Numbered from the stretch's first letter, positions 9,685 to 18,436 are shown. The stretch: 64,000 nt of DNA from Pedobacter arcticus A12 (GCF_000302595.1 NZ_JH947125.1:1-64000), one strand, 5' to 3'. The notes: a model not told the origin generated them from the letters alone. A program made the numbers and translations.

Positions 9685-10356
9685 ATGGAGAGGTTTGATG
9701 AAAAAATAAAATTGCCAATCACTATTGCCATAGCTGAGGACAATAGCTTTGCTTTAAAAGCTTGTACGGATAAACTTGCGCAACATCGGGAGTTTAAAGT
9801 AGTAATGAGTGCATTCAATGGGCATGAACTTATAGAGAATATAAACAAACACCAAGTGGATTTAGTGCTAATGGATATACAAATGCCAGGAATGAACGGG
9901 ATTGAAGCCACAGAGCTGATCAAAAAGCAACATCCAGAATTGAAAGTACTGATGCTTACTACTTTTGATGATGATGAGAATATTTTTAGGGCTATTATGG
10001 CAGGAGCCAACGGTTATCTTTTAAAAGAAGAAAATTCGGAAAATCTACGTCAGTCTATTATAGAAACTTTATCTGGAGGTGCGCCCATGTCGGCAGGGGT
10101 AGCGTTGAGGGTTTTAAATTTGATAAGAAACCCTTTGCCCGTTAAAGCTGATGAAATGCAGGATTACGGACTAACAAAACGCGAGGTTGAGCTACTTACC
10201 CAATTGAAAAACGGCTTGAGTTATGAGCAGATTGCTACCAACCTTTTTATCAGTTATGGTACCGTACGTAAGCACATCGAAAATATTTACCGTAAACTAC
10301 AAGTAAACAACAAGGTAAGTGCTGTTGATGTAGCCAATAAAAACAGAATTATATGA
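9685..10356 (+). CDS. LuxR/NarL-family response regulator (RR1)
   Basis: 223-aa two-component regulator. Receiver domain at residues 12-128 with acidic pair Glu18-Asp19, phospho-acceptor Asp64 (VLMDIQMPGMNG), and Lys in YLLKEE. Linker, then a C-terminal LuxR helix-turn-helix (LTKREVELLTQLKNGLSYEQIA, recognition helix SYGTVRKHIENIYRKL). Partner of the TPR kinase just upstream. The recognition helix is identical over SYGTVRKHIENIYRKL to that of RR2 at 11898, which suggests shared DNA targets; an ATACG-N8-CGTAT repeat precedes both genes. The start ATG at 9685 fits the spacing to that repeat. Confidence 0.95.
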   Translation: MERFDEKIKLPITIAIAEDNSFALKACTDKLAQHREFKVVMSAFNGHELIENINKHQVDLVLMDIQMPGMNGIEATELIKKQHPELKVLMLTTFDDDENIFRAIMAGANGYLLKEENSENLRQSIIETLSGGAPMSAGVALRVLNLIRNPLPVKADEMQDYGLTKREVELLTQLKNGLSYEQIATNLFISYGTVRKHIENIYRKLQVNNKVSAVDVANKNRII

Positions 10357-10482
10357 ATTTAAAATAGCTGGAGTTATTGCTTATTCAATAAGGGAAGCAT
10401 AAATCAGTTTTAAAAACGGCCTATTCCAATTTGAAATATAGAAAGATAATGTTATTCAATATGGTTAAAATTATACACTCCA

Positions 10483-11856
10483 ATGCTTTATAAAGAATCC
10501 TTTGTTTTATACCTTAATGTATCTGTTTGCCTTATTCTGTTTCTTTTAGCGCTACCTACGCTACTGAATAAAAGAGAGAAATTGAAAGTTAGGCTAGCAT
10601 ATTTCACCATTTTCTTTGTTGTAATTCTTACCTGTATCATCAACCTTTTTGTTATCCACGCAGATAATTACAAACTGGTTTCCTGGCTTTTTATAATCTT
10701 TTTTATTCCGCTATTGTTTGGCCCTGCCATTTGGTATTACGTGAAAAGCCTTTTAGGTTATCCGGTAAAAAAGTCGATTGTTTTCAGCTTAATACCGGGT
10801 ATTATATCATTTGGTTATGGTATATATCTCTTATTCGTGAGTGATTCGAAAGCACAAAAAGTTTTTGCTGAGGTATCAGCAGGTACTCACTTATTTTATG
10901 AAATCACTAACTTATTAACGGTTGTTTTAACAATTATTTACTGCATTAAAGCATGGCTTTTTGTAGGAAGTTTAAAAACAAATGAGTCGGACAGGTTACA
11001 CGTTCAAACCCAACTTAAAAAAGCTTGGGCAAAGGAGTTTGTGTTCTACATTTTTGCCAACGTATTTGTTTTTATAGTTCTGATGTTGGTATTAATAAAG
11101 CTGTTCGACGTAGCACCAATGAATATGGATCTTATAGCAATGCCGATATTTATGCTTTTTGTATATCTGTTAATTGCAGTTAGAACAATGATGATGCACA
11201 CAGAGTTTGAAGTTCAGTACGTGGTTGGCATCACAGAGAATGCAAAAAGAATACAAGAGCAACGGTTAGAGATATCCAGAGACGTACATGATAATATAGG
11301 TGCCCAGCTCACCTTCATCCGTTCTATTTTAGATGAGCTTACCACTTCCGTGGATCCTTTAGGGAAAACGGTAGATCATAAAATTGAAGATCTTTCTAAT
11401 TGTTGTAATGATTCAATTTCGGAACTGCGAAATACTTTATGGGTGCTAAATTCAGAAGTGATTTACCTGGAAGACTTAAAAGTGAAAGTCCTAAATTTTA
11501 TTAACAAAGCCGCGTCGGTTAAGAAGGATTTAATTTTTAATTCGGCTTTTGATATCAGTGATCCCATTATTTTAAGCTCTAAGCAAGCAGTCAATATATT
11601 TCGGATTGTGCAGGAAATACTTAACAATGCGATGAAATATGCATCAGCTTCAAAGATTATAATTGATGTTAAACAGCAGGGAAACGGTTTGTTTGTTTTT
11701 ATAAGTGATGATGGTGTTGGCTTTAATTCAGATGCTCAGTCTGAAGGTTATGGATTAAAAAATATCAAAGCCAGGGTGGCCGATATTAATGGGAGTTTAG
11801 AGATCAACACAAAGATTGGCGAAGGTTCTCAGTTTGATCTCAAGTTCAGCTTATAA
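10483..11856 (+). CDS. Multi-TM sensor histidine kinase (HK2)
   Basis: 457-aa kinase with no signal peptide. Residues 1-245 hold about seven membrane helices and no large soluble domain, so the signal is probably sensed in or at the membrane. Then a HisKA_3 helix with His269 in ISRDVHDNIGAQLTF and an ATPase domain with N-box EILNNAMKYASAS, DDGVGFN and GYGLKNIK. It is followed after 41 bp by its regulator RR2, the second of two tandem kinase-regulator pairs. The multi-helix front end resembles in layout that of the AraC-type gene at 16937. The 126 bp upstream carries two TTATTCAATA boxes (10381, 10452). Confidence 0.9.
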   Translation: MLYKESFVLYLNVSVCLILFLLALPTLLNKREKLKVRLAYFTIFFVVILTCIINLFVIHADNYKLVSWLFIIFFIPLLFGPAIWYYVKSLLGYPVKKSIVFSLIPGIISFGYGIYLLFVSDSKAQKVFAEVSAGTHLFYEITNLLTVVLTIIYCIKAWLFVGSLKTNESDRLHVQTQLKKAWAKEFVFYIFANVFVFIVLMLVLIKLFDVAPMNMDLIAMPIFMLFVYLLIAVRTMMMHTEFEVQYVVGITENAKRIQEQRLEISRDVHDNIGAQLTFIRSILDELTTSVDPLGKTVDHKIEDLSNCCNDSISELRNTLWVLNSEVIYLEDLKVKVLNFINKAASVKKDLIFNSAFDISDPIILSSKQAVNIFRIVQEILNNAMKYASASKIIIDVKQQGNGLFVFISDDGVGFNSDAQSEGYGLKNIKARVADINGSLEINTKIGEGSQFDLKFSL

Positions 11857-11874
11857 ATACGTAAATATTCGTAT
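11857..11874 (+). promoter_or_regulatory. Operator-like inverted repeat, site 2 (HK2/RR2 gap)
   Basis: ATACG-N8-CGTAT starting directly after the HK2 stop codon and ending 23 bp before the RR2 start (35 bp before an in-frame internal ATG). Same position relative to the regulator gene as site 1. Inferred autoregulatory site. Confidence 0.7.
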
Positions 11875-11897
11875 TTCCGAATCAGTTAAATTTCTGG

Positions 11898-12563
11898 ATG
11901 TTTGGTGAGATGCATAAAACACCAATTACTATCGCCATAGCTGAAGATAACCGCTTTGCACTAAAAGCCTGTTTGAGTAAGCTGTCTTTTTATAGTGATT
12001 TAGTGATCAGCATGACCGCTTTTAACGGACAAGAGTTATTGGCTCAAATCTCGAAAAAACAGATTGATTTAATTTTAATGGATATCCAAATGCCAGGAAT
12101 GAACGGAATTGAAACAACGGTGCTCATTAAACGGCAACATCCACAGATCAAAGTGCTTATGCTGACCAATTTTGATGACGATGAGAATATTTTTAAGGCA
12201 ATTATGGCGGGTGCAGACGGCTATTTGCTGAAAGAAGAGACTGCAGAAAACCTTAGGAATTCTATAGTAGAAACGCTTGCTGGCGGAGCATCTATGTCGG
12301 CGGGGATAGCGACAAGGGTTTTAGATTTATTAAGGAATCCTCTGCAACCTAAAGCCGATGACATGCAGAATTACGGATTAACCAAACGCGAGGTTGAACT
12401 GCTTGCACTAATGAAAAATGGCTTAAGTTATGATCAGATTGCAACGAGTTTGTTTATTAGCTACGGAACTGTTCGTAAGCACATAGAGAATATATACCGC
12501 AAACTAAAAGTGAACAGTAAAATGAGTGCTGTTGATATTGCCAGTAAAAATAAACTAATTTAA
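11898..12563 (+). CDS. LuxR/NarL-family response regulator (RR2)
   Basis: 221-aa paralogue of RR1, closely similar along its whole length. Receiver with Glu16-Asp17, phospho-acceptor Asp62 (LILMDIQMPGMNG) and Lys in YLLKEE; C-terminal LuxR domain with LTKREVELLALMKNGLSYDQIA and recognition helix SYGTVRKHIENIYRKL. Start at 11898 taken; an internal ATG at 11910 (MHKTPITI) is also possible and would give a slightly longer leader. Located after HK2 and followed by a short hairpin terminator. With RR1 it is the natural candidate to bind the six ATACG-N8-CGTAT repeats. Confidence 0.95.
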   Translation: MFGEMHKTPITIAIAEDNRFALKACLSKLSFYSDLVISMTAFNGQELLAQISKKQIDLILMDIQMPGMNGIETTVLIKRQHPQIKVLMLTNFDDDENIFKAIMAGADGYLLKEETAENLRNSIVETLAGGASMSAGIATRVLDLLRNPLQPKADDMQNYGLTKREVELLALMKNGLSYDQIATSLFISYGTVRKHIENIYRKLKVNSKMSAVDIASKNKLI

Positions 12564-12621
12564 GAAGACGTATAAACGGTAATAATCGGTGGTTTTTTGC
12601 ACAGGTTATAGTACCTAAGCC

Positions 12622-12645
12622 GGATAGTAGCGATATCCTTTTTTT
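12622..12645 (+). terminator. Terminator after RR2
   Basis: GGATA-N7-TATCC followed by seven T, 58 bp after the RR2 stop. The stem is short but the T run is strong. Confidence 0.6.
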
Positions 12646-12734
12646 GTAGCCTGCGTTTGGGGTCAAAAAAGATTTAGCGGATAGCCGGCACTGCTATTCT
12701 TAATTTGCACTTTCCTAAATTCTTCCAGCAAAAT

Positions 12735-12752
12735 ATACGCATTTCGTCGTAT
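12735..12752 (+). promoter_or_regulatory. Operator-like inverted repeat, site 3, with promoter core
   Basis: ATACG-N8-CGTAT. An AATTT core (12777-12781, in CAATTTG, resembling the TAnnTTTG -7 element of Bacteroidota) begins 25 bp after it, and the ATG of the exported-protein gene begins 55 bp after it. The layout is that of an activator site next to a promoter; the binding protein is inferred to be RR1/RR2. Confidence 0.7.
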
Positions 12753-12806
12753 GTTTTTTAACATTCCATTTCTTTCAATTTGATACTTCAATCAAACAGA
12801 AAAAAT

Positions 12807-14555
12807 ATGAAAAAGAAAATTATTGTTTTGGCACTAGCTGTTATCGGCTTTAGCTTAAACTCATCTGCTCAATTTGGCAAATTGAAAGGAATGTTGCCTA
12901 AAAAAGATACCACAAAAACAGAATCTCCGAAAGAAAGTGGTGGCAAAACCAGCGGTGGTTTTATGAATAAAGTGGTAGGTAAAATGGCTAAGGTAGCCGG
13001 AGCCGTAGGTGGAGGAATGATGGGGATGATTAAGACCATCCCAGATTTTAATGGGATAGCGCTAACTGCCGGGTATCTAACGAATTTACACCCTGCAGAA
13101 GTTAATAGCATTGACCAGACTTTTTTTGAAGGCTACGAACCAGGCGGAAACGTTTTGTTTCTGATGTTCTCTTCAAAAGAGGATTTAAAATTCACTAAAG
13201 TTGGTGGTACGGTAACTGTTGATGGTAAACCGGCAAACTACGTTTCCATGGGGATTTATTCGGCGTATTTTAAAGACAATGATAAACCAAGGTTAGTGGA
13301 AGCTAAAACTTCGTCAGGCCAATACACGTCATTCACGGTTAATCCGCCAAAGCAAAAAGTGAAAGTTCTGGCAATTAACGGGCAAAAAGACAATATTTCG
13401 GTTGATCTTACAAAAGATATGACTATTGACTTAGGTGATTTGGATAAAAACGATAAATCGATGATATCGGTTCAACTTACGGGAAGTACACTTGGAATTA
13501 AAACCTTTTACACGGTGGGCTACTTTCAACCTTCATCCAAGATCACTATCCCAGCAGCATTTTTTAGAAATATGGATGGTTCAAATGCCAATTTCACAGA
13601 CAACCCTTACATTCAAGTAAGCAGAATGGCTGAAGAGTCAGTTAGTGATTTAAAAGGCGATTTGTCCGAAGTCATTTATTCTCCAGGAACTACAGATGGC
13701 AGGTTTATTAAGGTGACCAATAAGCCTGTTTTTAATAAGGAGATAGAGATTGTTGGAAAGGGTAAAGGTGGTATTGAGCTTCCTTTTACTATTCAAAAAC
13801 CGTTAGCATTAACAAGCCCGAATACTTCGAGGCTGAAAAAAGTTGCTATAACCTCGTTATCTATACAAGGAAAAACAACGTTCTATAATTCTAAAACTAC
13901 GGATAATATGGACGGTAGCAGAACTATATCCACGGTATCAATAAAATTTCCGGTTTTTCCGGAAGAGGTTTGGGCTTCAGTGTTAAGCAACATGTACGAG
14001 GGTTTAACAAAAATTATTAAGGAAGAACTTAATGTAGAGATTGTACCAATAGACAAGGTTACTAGCTCTAATGGATATAAAATAATTGCCCCCTTCTCAA
14101 AAGAAGAGCAAAATTCAAAAACGGAGTATGTACAAACTTACAAAAACACCAAGTTACTTTCCGGCATAAGACCACTTACATTAATGATGGGAAAAAGAAG
14201 TGGCGAATACAAAATTATGGAAGAAACTGGTGCGAACGCCACCATGCGGTTAAACCTTGGCTTAACCATGGTTCCGGATGGCAAAATGAACGCTGTAATG
14301 GTGCCAAGCTTAAGTTTTGATTTAAGCGGAGAAATTTTGGCAGATATTGTTAATACAAAATATTTTGGTGGCGTTATTACGGGTAGTGGAACAGGGCTTA
14401 GCAATAAAAAAGGAGTTAATCAGCAAATTCTAGAAGACACTTACCTACAAAAAGCAGCCATGTTAAATTCGTTTAGGAAAGCGATTCAAGAACTACAGGC
14501 GAAAGAGGCGCAAACATCAGATTATGAAATTGAGTGGAAAGCGATGACCAAGTAG
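12807..14555 (+). CDS. Exported protein of unknown function, 582 aa
   Basis: Not recognised. The ATG at 12807 (MKKKIIVLALAVIGF) gives a clear signal peptide ending SSAQ; the longer frame opening with TTG at 12780 adds nine residues before it and is not preferred. After the signal comes a Lys-rich low-complexity stretch (residues 20-55), then a Gly/Met-rich helix-like segment (AKVAGAVGGGMMGMI) and a long, mostly beta-like Thr/Lys/Gly-rich region with several hydrophobic strands. No lipobox, no T9SS tail, and no catalytic motif I can name. It is the first gene after RR2 and has the operator-like repeat at the conserved distance, so it is probably regulated by the neighbouring systems. Confidence 0.8.
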   Translation: MKKKIIVLALAVIGFSLNSSAQFGKLKGMLPKKDTTKTESPKESGGKTSGGFMNKVVGKMAKVAGAVGGGMMGMIKTIPDFNGIALTAGYLTNLHPAEVNSIDQTFFEGYEPGGNVLFLMFSSKEDLKFTKVGGTVTVDGKPANYVSMGIYSAYFKDNDKPRLVEAKTSSGQYTSFTVNPPKQKVKVLAINGQKDNISVDLTKDMTIDLGDLDKNDKSMISVQLTGSTLGIKTFYTVGYFQPSSKITIPAAFFRNMDGSNANFTDNPYIQVSRMAEESVSDLKGDLSEVIYSPGTTDGRFIKVTNKPVFNKEIEIVGKGKGGIELPFTIQKPLALTSPNTSRLKKVAITSLSIQGKTTFYNSKTTDNMDGSRTISTVSIKFPVFPEEVWASVLSNMYEGLTKIIKEELNVEIVPIDKVTSSNGYKIIAPFSKEEQNSKTEYVQTYKNTKLLSGIRPLTLMMGKRSGEYKIMEETGANATMRLNLGLTMVPDGKMNAVMVPSLSFDLSGEILADIVNTKYFGGVITGSGTGLSNKKGVNQQILEDTYLQKAAMLNSFRKAIQELQAKEAQTSDYEIEWKAMTK

Positions 14556-14595
14556 CTTGATAAAGCATACCATAAAGTTAATAGAGAAAAATAGG

Positions 14596-14620
14596 AAGGA
14601 TGGCCAACACGGCTATCCTT
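14596..14620 (+). terminator. Terminator after the 582-aa exported protein
   Basis: AAGGATGGCC pairs with GGCTATCCTT around a 5-base loop, 40 bp after the stop. The following sequence is only moderately T-rich. Confidence 0.6.
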
Positions 14621-14665
14621 TGCTTGCTTTAAACGGTGCCATAATAAAATTGAAGAGGGTGCAAA

Positions 14666-14683
14666 ATACGCAGTTATACGTAT
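14666..14683 (+). promoter_or_regulatory. Operator-like inverted repeat, site 4, with promoter core
   Basis: ATACG-N8-CGTAT with inner bases CAGTTATA. AATTT (14707-14711) begins 24 bp after it, and the lipoprotein ATG 57 bp after it, the same geometry as sites 3, 5 and 6. Confidence 0.7.
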
Positions 14684-14739
14684 GGTATGGCCTTATTCAT
14701 TGCTGCAATTTTACAGCAACAATTTAAATTATAGATATT

Positions 14740-15720
14740 ATGAAAAAAGCATTATTCTACTTGGCTATTGCCAGTCTCTCATTTTTAGCATGCTCTAAAA
14801 GTGATGATAACGGTCCATCATCATCAACAGATGTAAGTACTACCGTATTTTATACCGATACATTTAATATTTACAGCACCGATTTAAAAGGTGGAAATAG
14901 GAAGTTGGTTGTGAGCGAAGGTCCATATACTGGAAACAATTATTTTAGGGGAACAGCCTATGTAGCCAAGTCTAAAAAAATGGCTTACCTATACACCGAA
15001 GCTTATAACAAACCATTTTTTTTGCGTACCTGCAATTTAGACGGAACAGATAAAAAGACAATAAAAACATTTGCGGCTTATACAAATGTGGGTATCATAA
15101 AAGCCACCGCTGAAGGTAAAATCATTTATACTTTACCCGGCCAGGCTTATCCGAACCAAACGGCATCTAAAGTTTTTTCAATGAATGTTGATGGCACTGG
15201 AGAAACCGAGGTCATTGTACCGTTTTATGCCGGCATTTCCAATCCTGAGCTGATAAGTGCGGACGGAAAAGGTGTTTTAAGCGAACAAGGATATTTTGCA
15301 TTAATGGTTAATGGTGTTTTTGATGAGCGAAACAGCTTTAACCTATTGCTTAATGAAGATAAAGACCAAACTAAAATAAGAAATTTAACCATGGCAAGAG
15401 ACGCTAGCAAAGCGGCGTTTATTCAAACTACTGGTGTGGATAGAAAGTATGAGGTTAGGATTAAAGATGTTAAAAAGGACGCACCAGTGGCAACAGTTTT
15501 ATATACGGTAAACATTAATACGGAAGCTAACGACGGAACGCCTGGGCTCACTTTCGTTAATGGCTCTAAAAATATTTTGGTGAGTTACGGAAAGTTTACC
15601 TCGCCTAAAGGCTCGGCAAATGATTATACGTATTGCGAGTTGATAGATACTAGCAATGGAAAGGTAGTACAGAGCTGGAAATTTATGGGCGATGATATTT
15701 ATAGACCTTTTACAGACTAA
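14740..15720 (+). CDS. Lipoprotein with TolB/WD40-like propeller repeats
   Basis: 326-aa protein with a lipoprotein signal (SLSFLAC, lipid anchor on Cys18) followed by a Ser/Asp-rich spacer SKSDDNGPSSS. The body carries repeated blade-like units of the kind seen in TolB-type propellers (for example FNIYSTDLKGGNRKLV, LRTCNLDGTDKKTI and VFSMNVDGTGETEV), where a backbone strand is followed by D-G-T/K. This fits a surface or periplasmic binding lipoprotein; no enzyme motif is visible. Single gene, flanked by terminators and preceded by operator-like site 4, so likely part of the RR1/RR2 set. The propeller reading is inferred from repeat pattern only. Confidence 0.82.
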   Translation: MKKALFYLAIASLSFLACSKSDDNGPSSSTDVSTTVFYTDTFNIYSTDLKGGNRKLVVSEGPYTGNNYFRGTAYVAKSKKMAYLYTEAYNKPFFLRTCNLDGTDKKTIKTFAAYTNVGIIKATAEGKIIYTLPGQAYPNQTASKVFSMNVDGTGETEVIVPFYAGISNPELISADGKGVLSEQGYFALMVNGVFDERNSFNLLLNEDKDQTKIRNLTMARDASKAAFIQTTGVDRKYEVRIKDVKKDAPVATVLYTVNINTEANDGTPGLTFVNGSKNILVSYGKFTSPKGSANDYTYCELIDTSNGKVVQSWKFMGDDIYRPFTD

Positions 15721-15786
15721 ATAACGCGGTTAAAAAACGTTTTACATTAAGCGGTGTAAATTATTAGTGTTAATAAATTTTTTAGT

Positions 15787-15817
15787 GAGGATAGCCATTG
15801 CGGGTATCCTCTTTTTT
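15787..15817 (+). terminator. Terminator after the propeller lipoprotein
   Basis: GAGGATA-N11-TATCCTC followed directly by six T. Confidence 0.8.
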
Positions 15818-15896
15818 GTTTACCAGTGTTTTTTTTGATTCAAGACAAGTTTCAAAGCCAGTATTTCCTCTAGTTTTTCAGACGGTAAGTTAAAAA

Positions 15897-15914
15897 ATAC
15901 GTATTTATACGTAT
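15897..15914 (+). promoter_or_regulatory. Operator-like inverted repeat, site 5, with promoter core
   Basis: ATACG-N8-CGTAT with inner bases TATTTATA. AATTT (15938-15942) begins 24 bp after it. The next ATG (15971) lies 57 bp after it, exactly the spacing at sites 3, 4 and 6, but opens only a 30-codon ORF; the barrel gene starts 236 bp after the site. Confidence 0.65.
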
Positions 15915-15970
15915 TTTTTTATTGTTTTTAAAGCCACAATTTTAACCCAGAAATTAAAAAAGCAATAATT

Positions 15971-16063
15971 ATGAAACTGGAGTGTCTGTATTTTGATGTT
16001 TGTTTATTGAATAGATACGGTATTCAATTTGGCAGAAATGTCTGTAGTGCAAACTTTTTTTAG
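15971..16063 (+). CDS. Possible 30-aa small ORF (or remnant of a gene start)
   Basis: ATG to TAG, 30 codons, beginning MKLECLYFDVCLLNR and ending ANFF. No signal peptide is evident, unlike the other genes behind this promoter type. The reason to list it is position: its ATG is where the start codons of the other promoter targets lie relative to the inverted repeat. It could be a genuine small peptide with three cysteines, a leader within the transcript of the beta-barrel gene, or the stub of a lost gene. I cannot tell these apart from sequence. Confidence 0.3.
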   Translation: MKLECLYFDVCLLNRYGIQFGRNVCSANFF

Positions 16064-16149
16064 ATTTCGTTGAATACAATATTGAATTAAGAACCTCAAT
16101 CCTTTACAAATAAATTTCTTAAAAATTAATCAAACTAAAACAAAGACAA

Positions 16150-16638
16150 ATGAAAAAATTTACACAAAAATTCTTTTTAGCGATGTTCGCCATTGCAACG
16201 CTGGGCTTAACCTCAGCTTCAGCGCAAGTTTACCAAAAAGGGGATAACCTTCTAAATGTAGGAATTGGACTAGGCGGTGGTTTTGGTACCCCAATCGGTG
16301 CATCTTTTGAACACGGTTTTACCGACAAAATTAGTGGTGGTGTTATGGCTACTTACTCTAGCCAAGATATTGGTGGTTATAAATTAAAGTACATCATTGC
16401 TGGAGTAAGAGCTTCGTATCATTTTGATTTTGGAGTTGAAAAATTAGACCCCTATTTAGGTGCAATGTTAGGGTACAATAAAGTGAGTTACGACAGCGGT
16501 TATACCGGATCTGCAAGTGGTGTTGCGTACAGCGGACACGCAGGTGCTCGCTACTACTTTACTGAAAAAATTGGAGGTTTTGCCGAGGTAGGTTACGGTG
16601 TAGCCAACTTAACAATTGGAGCAGCTTTTAAATTTTAA
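16150..16638 (+). CDS. Small outer-membrane beta-barrel protein
   Basis: 162 aa with a signal peptide ending SASAQ and a mature part built of alternating amphipathic strands rich in Gly and aromatic residues, ending in the barrel-type C-terminus TIGAAFKF (terminal Phe). Length and pattern suit an eight-stranded barrel of the OmpW/opacity type. The role is unknown. It lies downstream of operator-like site 5, with about 235 bp between, so either it has a long leader or a promoter of its own; the leader contains an ATTGAATA-N7-TATTCAAT inverted repeat at 16006-16028. A strong hairpin follows the gene. Confidence 0.8.
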   Translation: MKKFTQKFFLAMFAIATLGLTSASAQVYQKGDNLLNVGIGLGGGFGTPIGASFEHGFTDKISGGVMATYSSQDIGGYKLKYIIAGVRASYHFDFGVEKLDPYLGAMLGYNKVSYDSGYTGSASGVAYSGHAGARYYFTEKIGGFAEVGYGVANLTIGAAFKF

Positions 16639-16728
16639 AAACTACTATAGATCTATAAATCCCTGTCATATAAATTGTTCCTTTTGAGGGTTAGGACGTT
16701 TTAAATTATATGATAAGGTTTGATTGAA

Positions 16729-16759
16729 AGTCGTGGGTGTAATGCTCACGGCTTTTTTT
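16729..16759 (+). terminator. Terminator, copy 1 of a repeated hairpin
   Basis: AGTCGTGGGTG-TAAT-GCTCACGGCT hairpin followed by seven T. The same 31-base sequence, base for base, follows the giant T9SS gene at 23585-23615, and its right half occurs at 30268-30287. Confidence 0.75.
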
Positions 16760-16936
16760 GTGCAGATTTAAATCGCAATTATTAGGTAAGAATAATTAAC
16801 TAACCAAATTTAATCAGGAACAACTTCATAATATTGAAATTTGATTAAAAATCCTAATATTAGCTTTCGCAAATAATGGAACCGGAAGCTAACTGAAGAC
16901 GTCTATTATATATAGACAATTTTATACTGAAGAAAC

Positions 16937-18061
16937 ATGGTTGAGTTAAATATTATCATTGCTATTAATTTAATCATATTCTTCAGTTTATTGTTTTTCA
17001 GGAAAAAAAATGTGCTGCCCAACAAAGTTTTAGCACTCATCCTATTAAATCCAGCCATTAATTTTATAAGTAATATAAGTACGCTTACCGGTCATCTTCC
17101 AGATTATCCGTATTTGTATTTTACAGCTCAGGCGATGGGCTTTGCGTTTTCTCCACTAGTTTATATTTATGTGTTATTAATGACAGGCCAGCGCCTACCA
17201 CGCTGGCATCCTGCATATTTATTAACGGCTGCCTGTGTAATATTCGGATTGTATCTAGGGTATGATTTCTATAATCTCACCACTCAGCAACAAGCAATTT
17301 ATCTTTCAGGCGTTTTAAATGGCCCCTATCCAGAAGGAATGTTAGTTTTAAGCGCCTTTTTTGTTGGAATGCAACAAATTTATTTTACCCTGGCTGCTAT
17401 TCAAGTTTATCGCTATCGTAATAACATTACTGCAACTTTTTCTAATTTGGAACAAACCCGGTTCCGTTTTATCACTATACTCATCACACTGCTTTGGGCA
17501 TTAAATTTGGCGGCGATAGTGATGTATGGTTTATTACCAACCACTGATGTGGAATATGTTTATTTGCCCTTAATTGTTACTATAATCTACTCTCTTATTC
17601 TATATTTTAGTTTCCATTATAATTCAGTTTTTACGACCGTATCTTACAGTGTTTTACAAGAGGTTAACACCAATGTTGAGCAAACAACCAAATTTAATAG
17701 CCCTAACGTTTTAGAAGTGCAAGATGCTTCTGGCTTACAAGAAGTTTTGGAATTACTTGAAGAAAGTTTAAAACAAAATGAACTGTTTTTGGATCCTAAC
17801 TTAACGCTTTCATCGCTTGCGAGCAATCTAAAAATTCCTGTAAAGAAACTTTCACTAAGCATTAATAAACTTCTTGACAAAAACTTTTACGATTACATAA
17901 ACGGAAAAAGGATAGATAAATCTATTCTACTATTAAAAGAGCGTAGCAATTACACCATCGAAGCTATAGCAATCGAATCTGGATTCAATAGTCGTTCAGC
18001 ATTTTATCGAGCGTTTAAAAAAGTAACTGGCAAAACCCCCGCGGAATACCTAGAAAAGTAA
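16937..18061 (+). CDS. Membrane-anchored AraC-family transcriptional regulator
   Basis: 374 aa. Residues 1-235 contain about seven membrane helices starting right at the N-terminus (LNIIIAINLIIFFSLLFF), with no signal peptide. A linker of about 40 residues follows, then a C-terminal AraC domain with two helix-turn-helix motifs: LTLSSLASNLKIPVKKLS and YTIEAIAIESGFNSRSAFYR, ending in the family signature FKKVTGKTPAEYL. A one-component sensor that must regulate from the membrane. It sits inside the stretch of operator-like sites but has none itself; the helices resemble HK2 in layout. Ligand and targets unknown; neighbouring exported proteins are plausible targets. Confidence 0.9.
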   Translation: MVELNIIIAINLIIFFSLLFFRKKNVLPNKVLALILLNPAINFISNISTLTGHLPDYPYLYFTAQAMGFAFSPLVYIYVLLMTGQRLPRWHPAYLLTAACVIFGLYLGYDFYNLTTQQQAIYLSGVLNGPYPEGMLVLSAFFVGMQQIYFTLAAIQVYRYRNNITATFSNLEQTRFRFITILITLLWALNLAAIVMYGLLPTTDVEYVYLPLIVTIIYSLILYFSFHYNSVFTTVSYSVLQEVNTNVEQTTKFNSPNVLEVQDASGLQEVLELLEESLKQNELFLDPNLTLSSLASNLKIPVKKLSLSINKLLDKNFYDYINGKRIDKSILLLKERSNYTIEAIAIESGFNSRSAFYRAFKKVTGKTPAEYLEK

Positions 18062-18126
18062 TAAAGAAGTCTACGAATTTCCCATGGTTGCTAAGTGGAC
18101 CAGTCATATTGTCTTAAAAATCTCCC

Positions 18127-18241
18127 GTCACGTTGAGGTACGAAACGTCTCACTCGCAAAGTCAGCTCATAAATTTTAATAACTATTTGTGGGATGTTTC
18201 ACTATCGTTCAACATCATGAACGTTTAACTTAACGACATTG
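18127..18241. repeat. Interspersed intergenic repeat, diverged copy
   Basis: Contains CTATTTGTG(G)GATGTTTC and then ACTATCGTTCAACAT, shared nearly base for base with the foldback element at 37655-37756, and both end near AACTTAA(C/T)GACATTGC. Left end begins GTCACGTTGAGGTACGAAAC. The rest of the 444-bp gap 18062-18505 is AT-rich and holds only operator-like site 6. Confidence 0.6.
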
Positions 18242-18436
18242 CTTTTCGGGATAATCCCTACTGCGAAACCTTTATGACTCTAAAAATAAACGCTATCAAT
18301 AGTAAAAACACTCATTAATAATCGAACTCAGATTATTTATTTTTTTAATGTCCTACTACCTTTCAACAGGACAACGTTTAATTGACTCCACTAAAATTTA
18401 ATCCGATTTTCGCCCTCTAAGGGGTCATTTGTGTAA

